Shown: piece by piece, positions 5,819-13,044 of the stretch
How the letters are laid out: each line of letters opens with the position of its first letter
Position numbering within the stretch: position 1 is the first letter of the stretch
Assembly: GCA_017477205.1 (NCBI GenBank)
Contig: JAFUXE010000041.1
Span: 1 to 16,738, forward strand
DNA from: Alloprevotella sp.
GTDB taxonomy: Bacteria > Bacteroidota > Bacteroidia > Bacteroidales > Bacteroidaceae
DNA: 16,738 bases
Reading direction: 5' to 3'
Made by a program: the position numbers and the translations under genes
The notes under the pieces: generated by a model
Databases searched by the model: none
Seen by the model: the letters and a program-made list of their open reading frames with translations, nothing else
Told to the model about the DNA's origin: nothing

Positions 5819-5833
5819 AAATGCGTATATTTG
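5803..5833 (+). promoter_or_regulatory. Promoter of the HU fusion gene
   Basis: TTG at 5803-5805, 20-base spacer, TATATTTG at 5826-5833: a strong Bacteroidota -33/-7 pair. The start of transcription would be near 5840, giving a leader of about 109 bases before the ATG at 5949. The -33 TTG lies inside the fourth unit of the 22-bp array, so a protein bound there would compete with or recruit the sigma factor. Confidence 0.6.
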
Positions 5834-5948
5834 TGGCGTGAAAGGCCTTGTGGCGACGTGGAAGACGCGCCTGGGGGACCAGGAGAAGCACTTCGCGCGA
5901 TAAGAGAACAAGCTTTCGTAAAAATGTAACAACCAAAAATATATCATC

Positions 5949-6548
5949 ATGCCAATACACTATGACTTTTACCCTGCCAAGGGCTTGAAGGGCACCAGGG
6001 ACGAGCTCTTTGTACGCCCCATTTCCAACCAGACAACGGGAATGAAGGAAATCGCCCACGCCATCGAACATGCCACGTCGGCAACGGCTGCCGACACCAA
6101 GCTTGTGCTGTCGGCGCTTTCCGCTGCCGTCATTGACGAGCTGCTGAAGGGAAACCGTGTTCACCTGGACGGCCTGGGCTATTTCTCCATCTCCATGAAG
6201 GGCGAGGTGGCTCGCGACAAGAACGGGAGGCCGCTGCTGAAGAATGCCGGCGTGCGCGACATCCTCTTCCAGCCCGAGCGGCAGATGCTTGCCAGCCTCG
6301 GCAACGCCCGCTTCACGGCTGCCGACCATCGCGGCCGGCGTTCTTCCGGCGCGACGGAAGCCGACGTGATGCGTGCCCTCAGGAAGCTCGGCGCAGACGG
6401 TGCCGTGTTCTCCTCCGCGAAGTTCCGCAGCGAGCTCGGCCTCACCGTATCTACCGCCAACCGTCTCCTTCGCCGCCTGCGCGAGGAGGGCGTGGTGGAG
6501 AACATCGGCACCCGCAATAGCCTCCTTCTGCGTCTTCGCGAGGCGTAA
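5949..6548 (+). CDS. HU-family DNA-binding protein fused to a winged-helix domain
   Basis: 199 residues. Residues 1-118 match the HU-like (HU-HIG) proteins of Bacteroidota: MPIHYDFYPAK start, then a helical HU body with AHAIEHATSATAADTKLVLSAL (split here at about 36-57) and GNRVHLDGLGYFSISMKG (68-85), where HU has its dimer core and start of the DNA-binding arms. A basic linker (DHRGRR, 126-131) leads to a C-terminal region (136-199) that looks like a winged helix: FSSAKFRSELGLTVSTANRL (154-173), LLRRLREEGVV, then a hairpin ENIGTRNSLLLRL. It probably binds and bends DNA; the second domain may give sequence preference. Transcribed alone, downstream of the phased 22-bp array, with which it could be autoregulated (inference). 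Confidence 0.75.
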   Translation: MPIHYDFYPAKGLKGTRDELFVRPISNQTTGMKEIAHAIEHATSATAADTKLVLSALSAAVIDELLKGNRVHLDGLGYFSISMKGEVARDKNGRPLLKNAGVRDILFQPERQMLASLGNARFTAADHRGRRSSGATEADVMRALRKLGADGAVFSSAKFRSELGLTVSTANRLLRRLREEGVVENIGTRNSLLLRLREA

Positions 6549-6618
6549 AGTGGGAAAAATATGGACGACGGACACACATTATTATAAAATATATGCGACA
6601 TTTTAGAAAATAAATGTG

Positions 6619-6626
6619 TACTTTCG
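6619..6626 (+). promoter_or_regulatory. -7 element of the nqr operon promoter
   Basis: TACTTTCG followed by C, a one-base variant of TAnnTTTG, 31 bases upstream of the nqrA ATG. Upstream TTTT (6601-6604) is at about the right distance for a weak -33. No terminator is visible between the HU fusion gene and nqrA, so some read-through is possible. Confidence 0.4.
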
Positions 6627-6657
6627 CGCCGCGAATTAAATCTGATAAATACATATA

Positions 6658-7992
6658 ATGGAACAAACAATCAAACTACGCAAGGGCCTCAACCTCCGGT
6701 TGGAGGGTGAGGCTCAGAAAGTTGTGCGTCAGTCCGCCGCCTCCGCAGAAGTGGCTGTTTGTCCGCCGGACTTCACGGGCCTCGTGCCGAAGCTGCTCGT
6801 TCGCGAAGGCGACGAGGTGCAGGCAGGCCAGGCCGTGCTGACGGACAAAGCGACTGAGCGCATCAACATTCCCTCGCCCGTCAGCGGGCGCGTGAAGCGA
6901 GTTGTGCGCGGCGACCGCCGAAAACTCCTGGCCGTCGTCATCGAGCGCGCCGAGGTTTCGGAGAAAGCCGCTGAGGCCGCACCGGCGGGGGCTTCCCTCG
7001 TGGAGCGCCTCTGCAAGGCGGGACTCTTCTGCTTCTTCCGCCAGCGTCCCTACGACGTCATCGCTTCGCCCGACGACCAGCCCAAGGGAATCTTCATCTC
7101 AACCTTCAGCAAGATGCCGCTCGCAGCGGACTTCTCCTTCGTCCTTGAGGGCGAAGAGGACGCATTCGGCCGCGCCCTTGAGGCGCTGGGCGGAATTGCT
7201 CCCGTACATCTCGGCGTCAGCCCGGAACAGGCGGAGGCATTTGCTCGTTTCGACACCCTGAAGAACGTCAGCGTGCGCGTCTTTGACGGCCCCAACCCGA
7301 GCGGCAACGTCGGCGTGCAGATTAACCACACGGCTCCCGTGAACAAAGGCGAAGTGGCCTGGACGCTACGTCCGCAGGCCGCACTTTTCATCGGCCGTTG
7401 GCTTCAGAGCGGGAAGGTTGACTTCCGCCAGAAGGTGGCCCTCGCAGGAAGCGAAATCGCTGAGCCGCAGTACGTCGAGACCATCCTCGGGGCTCCGCTC
7501 GGCAGCCTTCTGGAAGACGGCGTGAAGGAACACCAGCGCCTCATCAACGGCAATCCGCTCGTCGGCGAGCGGGCATCTGCCGACGGATACCTCGGCGCCT
7601 TTGTCAGCGAAGTATGCCTGCTGCCCGAAGGTGACGACGTCCACGAAGCCTTCGGCTGGATCATGCCGCGCCTGAAGCAGCATTCCGTGAGCCGCTCCTA
7701 CCTCTCTTGGCTCATGCCGGGACGCAAGTTCGCCCCCGACTGCCGCGTGAAGGGCGGGCAGCGCCACATGATCATGTCCGGCGAGTACGACCGCGTATTC
7801 CCCATGGACATCTACGCCGGCTACCTCGTCAAGGCCATCATCACGGGCGACATCGACCGCCAGGAAGCCCTCGGCATCTACGAGGTGGCTCCCGAGGACT
7901 TTGCCGTAGCCGAATACGTGGACTCCAGCAAACTTGAACTGCAACGCATCGTCCGCGAAGGACTTGACATCTTAAGAAAGGAGAACCAGTAG
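6658..7992 (+). CDS. nqrA: Na+-translocating NADH:quinone reductase subunit A
   Basis: 444 residues, normal length. NqrA is the peripheral cytoplasmic subunit of Na+-NQR implicated in quinone binding. The N-terminus TIKLRKGLNLRLEG and the lipoyl-like section GDEVQAGQAVLTDK (51-64) with INIPSPVSGRVKRVV (69-83) are typical; no membrane segment is seen. First gene of nqrABCDEF. Unlike the tight spacing farther down, 151 bp separate it from nqrB, filled by the deleted IVP-type element. Confidence 0.97.
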   Translation: MEQTIKLRKGLNLRLEGEAQKVVRQSAASAEVAVCPPDFTGLVPKLLVREGDEVQAGQAVLTDKATERINIPSPVSGRVKRVVRGDRRKLLAVVIERAEVSEKAAEAAPAGASLVERLCKAGLFCFFRQRPYDVIASPDDQPKGIFISTFSKMPLAADFSFVLEGEEDAFGRALEALGGIAPVHLGVSPEQAEAFARFDTLKNVSVRVFDGPNPSGNVGVQINHTAPVNKGEVAWTLRPQAALFIGRWLQSGKVDFRQKVALAGSEIAEPQYVETILGAPLGSLLEDGVKEHQRLINGNPLVGERASADGYLGAFVSEVCLLPEGDDVHEAFGWIMPRLKQHSVSRSYLSWLMPGRKFAPDCRVKGGQRHMIMSGEYDRVFPMDIYAGYLVKAIITGDIDRQEALGIYEVAPEDFAVAEYVDSSKLELQRIVREGLDILRKENQ

Positions 7993-8003
7993 TCCGCTTT
8001 GGA

Positions 8004-8136
8004 AAAGTAAAAATTAAAAATTAAAAAGTAAAAATTGATATACTCCTGATGGATACAGGCAACCAGATCGTCGATAAGTCTTATGGCTTTGCTGTTCGCC
8101 ATATTGATTTTACTTTTTACTTTTTACCTTTTAATT
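8004..8136 (+). mobile_element. Internally deleted IVP-type element between nqrA and nqrB
   Basis: This copy has the same three parts as the full element at 11267-11726. The left arm (8004-8037) is AAAGTAAAAATT-type. The middle begins CTGATGGATAC and encodes the first 17 residues of the four-helix-bundle protein. The right arm, built of TTTTTAC units, is identical over 29 bases (8108-8136) to 11698-11726. Everything coding for residues after GFAVR is missing. The arms are inverted repeats of each other, so the transcript can fold into an A/U-rich stem between nqrA and nqrB. Confidence 0.75.
8049..8101 (+). pseudogene. Remnant of a four-helix-bundle (S23/IVP) gene
   Basis: Starts with ATG at 8049 and encodes MDTGNQIVDKSYGFAVR, the same 17 residues as the intact gene at 11312, through seven synonymous codon differences (for example ACA/ACG, CAG/CAA, GTC/GTT). 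Then it breaks off straight into the right-hand repeat arm. The frame stays open into nqrB but only by chance. Not functional as a helix bundle. Confidence 0.8.
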
Positions 8137-8143
8137 ATTTGTT

Positions 8144-9307
8144 ATGTTACAAAAGATATTTGATAAAGTCCGTCCGAACTTTGAAGAGGGCGGGAAGCTG
8201 CACGCCTTCCGTTCCGTCTTCGAAGGATTCGAGACCTTTGCGCTCGTTCCCAACGAGACGTCGAAGACGGGCGTGAGCATCCACGACGCCATCGACTCGA
8301 AGCGCATCATGAGCTTCGTCGTCATCGCCCTGATGCCCGCCCTGCTTTTCGGCATGTACAACATAGGCTACCAGAACGCCCTGGCCGCCGGCGCGCTCGC
8401 CACGACCGGCTGCTGGGAGATGTTCCTCTACGGCTTCTGCGTGATGCTGCCGAAGATTGTCGTCAGCTACCTCGTAGGCCTCGGCATCGAGTTCACCGTA
8501 GCCCAGTGGAAGAAGGAGGAAATCAACGAGGGCTACCTCGTCACGGGTCTCCTCATCCCGATGATTCTGCCCGTCGGCACGCCGCTCTGGATGCTTGCCG
8601 TAGCCGTTGCCTTCAGCGTCATCTTCGCGAAGGAAGTGTTCGGCGGCACGGGCATGAACATCTTCAACCCCGCCCTCGTGGCACGCGCCTTCCTCTTCTT
8701 CGCCTATCCGGCAAAGATGTCCGGCGACAACGTGTGGCTCTCGAAGGACACGTGGTTTGGCCTCGGGCACGAGATACCCGACACGCTGACGATGGCAACG
8801 CCCCTCGGCGAGGCCGCAGCGGGTCAGACCTCGCAGCTCTCCTTCTGCGACATGCTCACGGGCCTGATGCCCGGCAGCGTCGGCGAGACGAGCGTCTATG
8901 CCATCCTCATCGGCGCCCTCATCCTGCTCGTCACGGGCATCGCCTCGTGGAAAACGATGCTCAGCGTCTTCGTGGGCGGCGGCCTCGTGGCCTGGCTGTT
9001 CAACGTGGGCGGCATGGAGAACGCGGTGGCGCAGATTCCCTGGTACGAGCACCTCGCGCTGGGCGGCTTCTGCTTCGGCGCCGTCTTCATGGCCACAGAC
9101 CCCGTTACCTCCGCGCGCACGGAATGCGGCAAGTACGTCTATGGCCTCCTCATCGGCGCCCTGGCCATCACCATCCGCGTCCTCAACCCCGGCTATCCCG
9201 AGGGCATGATGCTCGCCATCCTCTTTATGAACATGTTCGCTCCGCTCATCGACTGGTGCGTGGTGCAGGCAAATATCAACAAACGCGCTAAAAGACTTGC
9301 AAAATAA
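8144..9307 (+). CDS. nqrB: Na+-translocating NADH:quinone reductase subunit B
   Basis: 387 residues, an integral membrane subunit related to RnfD, with many hydrophobic helices. It carries a covalently bound FMN on a threonine; here the site is in TLTMATPLGEA, T219, replacing the more usual SGATPL-like context but keeping A-T-P-L. Also seen: VTGLLIPMILPVGTPLW (133-149) and GGTGMNIFNPALVARAF (167-183), conserved in the family. It is on the path of electrons from NqrC and helps form the sodium channel. The start at 8144 is just after the deleted IVP element. Confidence 0.97.
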   Translation: MLQKIFDKVRPNFEEGGKLHAFRSVFEGFETFALVPNETSKTGVSIHDAIDSKRIMSFVVIALMPALLFGMYNIGYQNALAAGALATTGCWEMFLYGFCVMLPKIVVSYLVGLGIEFTVAQWKKEEINEGYLVTGLLIPMILPVGTPLWMLAVAVAFSVIFAKEVFGGTGMNIFNPALVARAFLFFAYPAKMSGDNVWLSKDTWFGLGHEIPDTLTMATPLGEAAAGQTSQLSFCDMLTGLMPGSVGETSVYAILIGALILLVTGIASWKTMLSVFVGGGLVAWLFNVGGMENAVAQIPWYEHLALGGFCFGAVFMATDPVTSARTECGKYVYGLLIGALAITIRVLNPGYPEGMMLAILFMNMFAPLIDWCVVQANINKRAKRLAK

Positions 9308-9311
9308 GGTT

Positions 9312-10007
9312 ATGAAGATAAACACGAACAGTAACACATATACCATCCTCTATGCCGCAGGCGTAGTGGTGGTGGTCGCTTTCCTGTTGGCCTTCGCTTA
9401 TGCAGCTTTGAAGGAGCGCAGCGATGCCAACGAACGCATCGACAAGAAGCAGCAGATTCTCGCCGCCCTGAACATCCGCGGGCTGGACAAGGCCGACGTG
9501 GAGACGAAGTACAAGGAAGTCGTGCTGCAAGACATGATTGTTGACGCCGAAGGAAACGTCGTCAACGAAGGCACGGAACAGGACAAGGCTGGCTTCGCCG
9601 TTGACCGCAAGGACTTCAGCGGGAAATGCCTGCCGCTGTACGTATGCAACGTGGACGGACAGAAGAAGTACGTCCTCCCCATGGTCGGCAAAGGCCTGTG
9701 GGGCGGCATCTGGGGCTTTGTGGCCCTTGATGAAGACGCGCAGACCGTCTTCGGTTCCTATTTCAGCCACGAGAGTGAGACGGCCGGCCTCGGCGCCCTC
9801 ATCAAGGACCAGCCCTTCCAGGACCGTTTCGCTGGCAAGAAGGCCTACGCCGACGGCGCTCCCGCGCTGACCGTTGTCAAGAGTGGGGCCGTCAAGGATG
9901 CAGCCACCGAGGTGGACGGCATCACGGGCGCCACGCTGACCTCCAACGGCGTTAGGGATATGATAAAGGAATATCTTGAGTTGTACAAAGCATTTTTAAG
10001 TAAGTAG
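9312..10007 (+). CDS. nqrC: Na+-translocating NADH:quinone reductase subunit C
   Basis: 231 residues from the ATG at 9312, which I prefer to the one at 9297 because the latter overlaps nqrB and adds five residues of no family character. One N-terminal membrane helix (about 13-32), then a periplasmic FMN-binding domain ending in the flavin attachment motif D-G-I-T-G-A-T-L-T-S, with T208 the expected FMN threonine. RnfG homologue. Follows nqrB by 4 bases. Confidence 0.96.
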   Translation: MKINTNSNTYTILYAAGVVVVVAFLLAFAYAALKERSDANERIDKKQQILAALNIRGLDKADVETKYKEVVLQDMIVDAEGNVVNEGTEQDKAGFAVDRKDFSGKCLPLYVCNVDGQKKYVLPMVGKGLWGGIWGFVALDEDAQTVFGSYFSHESETAGLGALIKDQPFQDRFAGKKAYADGAPALTVVKSGAVKDAATEVDGITGATLTSNGVRDMIKEYLELYKAFLSK

Positions 10008-10010
10008 AAC

Positions 10011-10622
10011 ATGGACGCAAAACTCAAACAAGCCTTTACCGAGCCGCTGAGCCTGAACAACCCGATACTTGTCCAGGTGCTCGGTATCTGCTCCGCGCTG
10101 GCCGTCACGGCACAGCTGGAGCCCGCCATCGTGATGGGACTTTCCGTTACCGTCATCACGGCTTTCAGCAACTTGATTATATCCCTCATCCGCAAGACCA
10201 TCCCCAACCGCATCCGCATCATCATCCAGCTTGTCGTCGTAGCCGCCCTGGTGACGATTGTGAGCATGGTGCTCAAGGCTTTCGCCTACGATGTGAGCGT
10301 GCAGCTGAGCGTCTATGTCGGACTGATTATCACGAACTGCATCCTGATGGGACGCCTTGAGGCTTTCGCCATGACGAACGGCCCCGTTGCCAGCCTGCTC
10401 GACGGCATCGGCAGCGGTCTGGGCTACGCCTGGATACTCGTCGTCGTGGGTGCCGTGCGCGAACTGCTCGGCAACGGCTCGCTCCTCGGCTTCCAGCTCA
10501 TACCCGATGCCTGCTATGAAGCCGGCTACGTGAACAACGGCATGATGACGATGCCCGCCATGGCACTTATCATCGTCGGCTGCGTCATTTGGGTTCACCG
10601 TTCAATCGTCAAAGAGAAATAA
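10011..10622 (+). CDS. nqrD: Na+-translocating NADH:quinone reductase subunit D
   Basis: 203 residues, about six membrane helices, RnfE-like. Two cysteines in membrane half-helices, C27 (LGICSALAV) and C110 (IITNCILMGR), match the positions that in characterised Na+-NQR hold an iron centre jointly with NqrE. Three bases after nqrC and three before nqrE. Confidence 0.97.
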   Translation: MDAKLKQAFTEPLSLNNPILVQVLGICSALAVTAQLEPAIVMGLSVTVITAFSNLIISLIRKTIPNRIRIIIQLVVVAALVTIVSMVLKAFAYDVSVQLSVYVGLIITNCILMGRLEAFAMTNGPVASLLDGIGSGLGYAWILVVVGAVRELLGNGSLLGFQLIPDACYEAGYVNNGMMTMPAMALIIVGCVIWVHRSIVKEK

Positions 10623-10625
10623 GAT

Positions 10626-11255
10626 ATGGAACATTTCTTAAGCTTATTCGTTCGGTCGATATTTGTCGACAACATGATATTCGCGTTCTTCCTCGGCATG
10701 TGTTCGTACCTTGCCGTTTCGAAGAACGTAAAGACCTCGTTCGGTCTCGGCGTGGCCGTCATCTTCGTGCTGCTTGTGACAGTGCCCGTGAACTACGCCC
10801 TGCAGACCTACGTCCTCGGGCCCGACGCGCTTGTGAAAGGCGTTGACCTCTCGTTCCTCGCCTTCATCCTGTTCATCGCCGTCATTGCCGGCATCGTTCA
10901 GCTGGTGGAGATGATCGTGGAGCGCTTCAGCCCGAGCCTCTATGCCGCGCTGGGTATCTTCCTGCCGCTTATTGCCGTGAACTGCGCCATCATGGGAGCC
11001 TCGCTCTTTATGCAGCAGCGCATCCAGATGGACCCTGCCACCAGCACGCAGGCCATCGGCGGCTTCGGCGATGCCGTTGCCTACGCCCTCGGTAGCGGAA
11101 TCGGCTGGCTGATGGCCATCGTTGCCCTCGCTGCCATCCGCGAGAAGATGGCCTACACCGATGTGCCCAAGCCCTTGCAGGGTCTCGGCATCACGTTTAT
11201 CACCGTCGGCCTCATGGCGATGGCGTTTATGTGTTTCAGCGGACTTAATATCTAA
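10626..11255 (+). CDS. nqrE: Na+-translocating NADH:quinone reductase subunit E
   Basis: 209 residues, about six membrane helices, RnfA-like and an inverted-topology partner of NqrD. C26 (LGMCSYLAV) and C120 ([10 protein letters not shown]) fall at the iron-ligand positions of the characterised Vibrio enzyme. The stop at 11255 is followed not by nqrF but by the full IVP-type element. Confidence 0.97.
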   Translation: MEHFLSLFVRSIFVDNMIFAFFLGMCSYLAVSKNVKTSFGLGVAVIFVLLVTVPVNYALQTYVLGPDALVKGVDLSFLAFILFIAVIAGIVQLVEMIVERFSPSLYAALGIFLPLIAVNCAIMGASLFMQQRIQMDPATSTQAIGGFGDAVAYALGSGIGWLMAIVALAAIREKMAYTDVPKPLQGLGITFITVGLMAMAFMCFSGLNI

Positions 11256-11266
11256 AGCCCTGGCTC

Positions 11267-11726
11267 AAAGTAAAAATTAAAAAGTAAAAAGTAAAAATTG
11301 AGTTACTGCTGATGGATACGGGCAACCAAATCGTTGATAAATCTTACGGTTTTGCAGTTCGCATTGTCAAGATGTGCAAAACGCTTTCTGCACGCAAGAC
11401 TGATTATGTGCTTGTACGGCAGATTCTAAAAAGCGGTACAGCCGTTGGCGCTCTTGTCAGCGAAGCAGTGTTTGCACAATCCAAGGTAGATTTCATCAAC
11501 AAGTACAACATAGGACTCAAAGAGGCCAACGAGACAAAATACTGGCTGAACTTATTTCACGACACAGATATCATCACTGAGTCGGAGTTCCAATCACTTT
11601 ACCCAGATTGTCTTGAACTGGTAAGAATCCTTGTGGCTATACTAAACAGTCTCAAAAACAACATTGACAAGGCTTCCGCCGGAGAAGCATTCTAAATTTT
11701 TACTTTTTACTTTTTACCTTTTAATT
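11267..11726 (+). mobile_element. Full-length IVP-type element between nqrE and nqrF
   Basis: About 460 bp. Left arm 11267-11299 is made of (G)TAAAAA units; the right arm (11695-11726) is the inverted counterpart. AAGTAAAAAGTAAAAATT (11282-11299) is perfectly complementary to 11695-11712, so the mRNA can form a stem of at least 18 bp enclosing the entire reading frame, much like the stem around intervening sequences in some bacterial 23S rRNA genes. A second, deleted copy lies at 8004-8136 in the same orientation. I see no target-site duplication and no transposase; how it spreads is unknown. Confidence 0.75.
11312..11695 (+). CDS. Four-helix-bundle protein (S23/IVP, TIGR02436-like)
   Basis: 127 residues. 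Recognised by the family pattern VLVRQILKSGTAVGALVSEA (45-64), then AQSKVDFINKYNIGLKEANE (66-85) and TKYWLNLF (86-93), with a C-terminal helix LVRILVAILNSLKNNI. Proteins of this family are encoded in 23S rRNA intervening sequences of several bacteria and are related to Avd, the accessory protein of diversity-generating retroelements; they are small basic helix bundles that may bind nucleic acid. The function is not established. It is inserted in sense between nqrE and nqrF; the start codon is 13 bases after the left arm and the TAA stop overlaps the right arm by one base. Codon use is less GC-rich than in the nqr genes, pointing to an acquired unit. Confidence 0.88.
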   Translation: MDTGNQIVDKSYGFAVRIVKMCKTLSARKTDYVLVRQILKSGTAVGALVSEAVFAQSKVDFINKYNIGLKEANETKYWLNLFHDTDIITESEFQSLYPDCLELVRILVAILNSLKNNIDKASAGEAF

Positions 11727-11734
11727 TCAAGAAT

Positions 11735-12991
11735 ATGACAAACTTAATTCTATATAGCATCGGCGTCTTCCTCGCCATCATCCTCATTCTCGTTGTCATC
11801 CTGCTGGTTGCGAAGAAGTATCTTATGCCCAGCGGCAACGTGACGGTCAAGGTGAACGACAAAGAGTTTACGGTTCCCCAGGGCGGCACGCTTCTCAGCA
11901 CGCTGGCCGAGCAGGGCGTCCATCTGCCCTCTGCCTGCGGCGGCAAAGGTTCCTGCGGACAATGCAGGTGCCAAGTGCCCGAAGGCGGCGGCGAAATCCT
12001 TGACTCCGAGAAGGGACAGTTCACGCGCAAGCAAATCAAGGAACACTATCGCCTCGGCTGCCAGTGCAAGGTGAAGGGCGACCTCACCGTGCAGGTTCCC
12101 GAGAGCGTCCTTGGCGTGAAGGAATACGAGTGTACAGTAGTATCGAACAACAACGTTGCCTCCTTCATCAAGGAGTTCATCGTGGCCCTGCCCGAAGGCG
12201 AGCACATGGACTTCATTCCCGGCAGCTACGCCCAGATACGCATCCCGAAGTTCGAGATGGATTACGACAAGGACATCGACAAGGCCTCTATCGGTGAGCA
12301 GTACATCGGCGGCTGGCAGAAGTTCGGCATCTTCAACCTGAAATGCGTCAACAAGGAGGAGACGGTCCGCGCCTACTCCATGGCCAACTATCCCGCTGAG
12401 GGTGACCGCTTCATGCTCACCGTCCGCATCGCCACGCCGCCTTTCAAGGACGGCAAGATGATGGACGTGAACCCCGGTATCGCCTCCTCGTACATCTTCT
12501 CGCTGAAGCCCGGCGACAAGGTCATCATGAGCGGCCCCTACGGCGACTTCCACCCCAACTTCAACTCCAAGCGCGAGATGATTTGGGTGGGCGGCGGCGC
12601 CGGTATGGCCCCGTTGCGCGCGCAGATTATGCACATGACGAAGACGCTCCACACCACGGACCGCAAGATGTCCTACTTCTATGGCGCACGTTCGCTCTCC
12701 GAAGTGTTCTATCTTGACGACTTCCACGCCTTGGAGAAGGAGTTCCCCAACTTCAAGTTCTACCTCGCCCTCGACCGTCCCGACCCTGTGGCCGACGAGA
12801 AGGGCGTAGCCTACACGCCGGGCTTCGTTCATCAGGTGATGTACGAGAAGTATCTCAAGGACCACGAAGCCCCCGAGGACATCGAGTACTACATGTGCGG
12901 CCCCGGCCCCATGTCGAAAGCCGTTGTCGGCCTGCTCGACAGTCTCGGTGTGGAGAAGGAAAGCATTCTGTTCGACGACTTTGGAGGTTAG
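11735..12991 (+). CDS. nqrF: Na+-translocating NADH:quinone reductase subunit F
   Basis: 418 residues, the NADH-oxidising subunit. One N-terminal membrane helix (4-26), a plant-type [2Fe-2S] ferredoxin domain with ligands C68, C74, C77 and C109, then a ferredoxin-reductase-type FAD/NADH module: RAYSMANYP (212-220) for FAD, GGGAGMAPLRAQ for nucleotide, and CGPGPM near the C-terminus. Ends DDFGG, as usual. Last gene of the operon; its last codons and stop form one arm and the loop of a perfect hairpin. Confidence 0.97.
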   Translation: MTNLILYSIGVFLAIILILVVILLVAKKYLMPSGNVTVKVNDKEFTVPQGGTLLSTLAEQGVHLPSACGGKGSCGQCRCQVPEGGGEILDSEKGQFTRKQIKEHYRLGCQCKVKGDLTVQVPESVLGVKEYECTVVSNNNVASFIKEFIVALPEGEHMDFIPGSYAQIRIPKFEMDYDKDIDKASIGEQYIGGWQKFGIFNLKCVNKEETVRAYSMANYPAEGDRFMLTVRIATPPFKDGKMMDVNPGIASSYIFSLKPGDKVIMSGPYGDFHPNFNSKREMIWVGGGAGMAPLRAQIMHMTKTLHTTDRKMSYFYGARSLSEVFYLDDFHALEKEFPNFKFYLALDRPDPVADEKGVAYTPGFVHQVMYEKYLKDHEAPEDIEYYMCGPGPMSKAVVGLLDSLGVEKESILFDDFGG

Positions 12992-13002
12992 CCTCCAAAG
13001 TC
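12977..13002 (+). terminator. Perfect hairpin built on the nqrF stop codon
   Basis: GACTTTGGAGG (12977-12987), loop TTAG, CCTCCAAAGTC (12992-13002): an 11-bp perfect stem. The left arm encodes the end of the protein (D-F-G-G) and the loop holds the TAG stop. No T tract follows, so it may be a 3'-end barrier against exonucleases or a pause site rather than an intrinsic terminator. Confidence 0.6.
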
Positions 13003-13044
13003 TCGGGCAGATTGCCACATCTTTTATCGCTGAGGGAACACCTT

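Noticed and set aside
5584..5841. Plus- and minus-strand open frames (65-85 codons) over the serC/HU intergenic region
   Set aside because: They consist of the tandem arrays translated, without family features; the region is better explained as regulatory DNA.
8049..8276. 75-codon frame starting in the deleted IVP copy and running into nqrB
   Set aside because: Only the first 17 codons match the family; the rest translates the A/T-rich arm and an out-of-frame part of nqrB.
8147..9346. 399-codon minus-strand frame opposite nqrB
   Set aside because: His/Glu/Asp-rich composition typical of an antisense shadow of a GC-rich membrane-protein gene; nqrB on the plus strand is certain.
11267..11726. 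The IVP-type element as a diversity-generating retroelement
   Set aside because: The protein is Avd-related, but no reverse transcriptase, template repeat or variable repeat is visible in the window.
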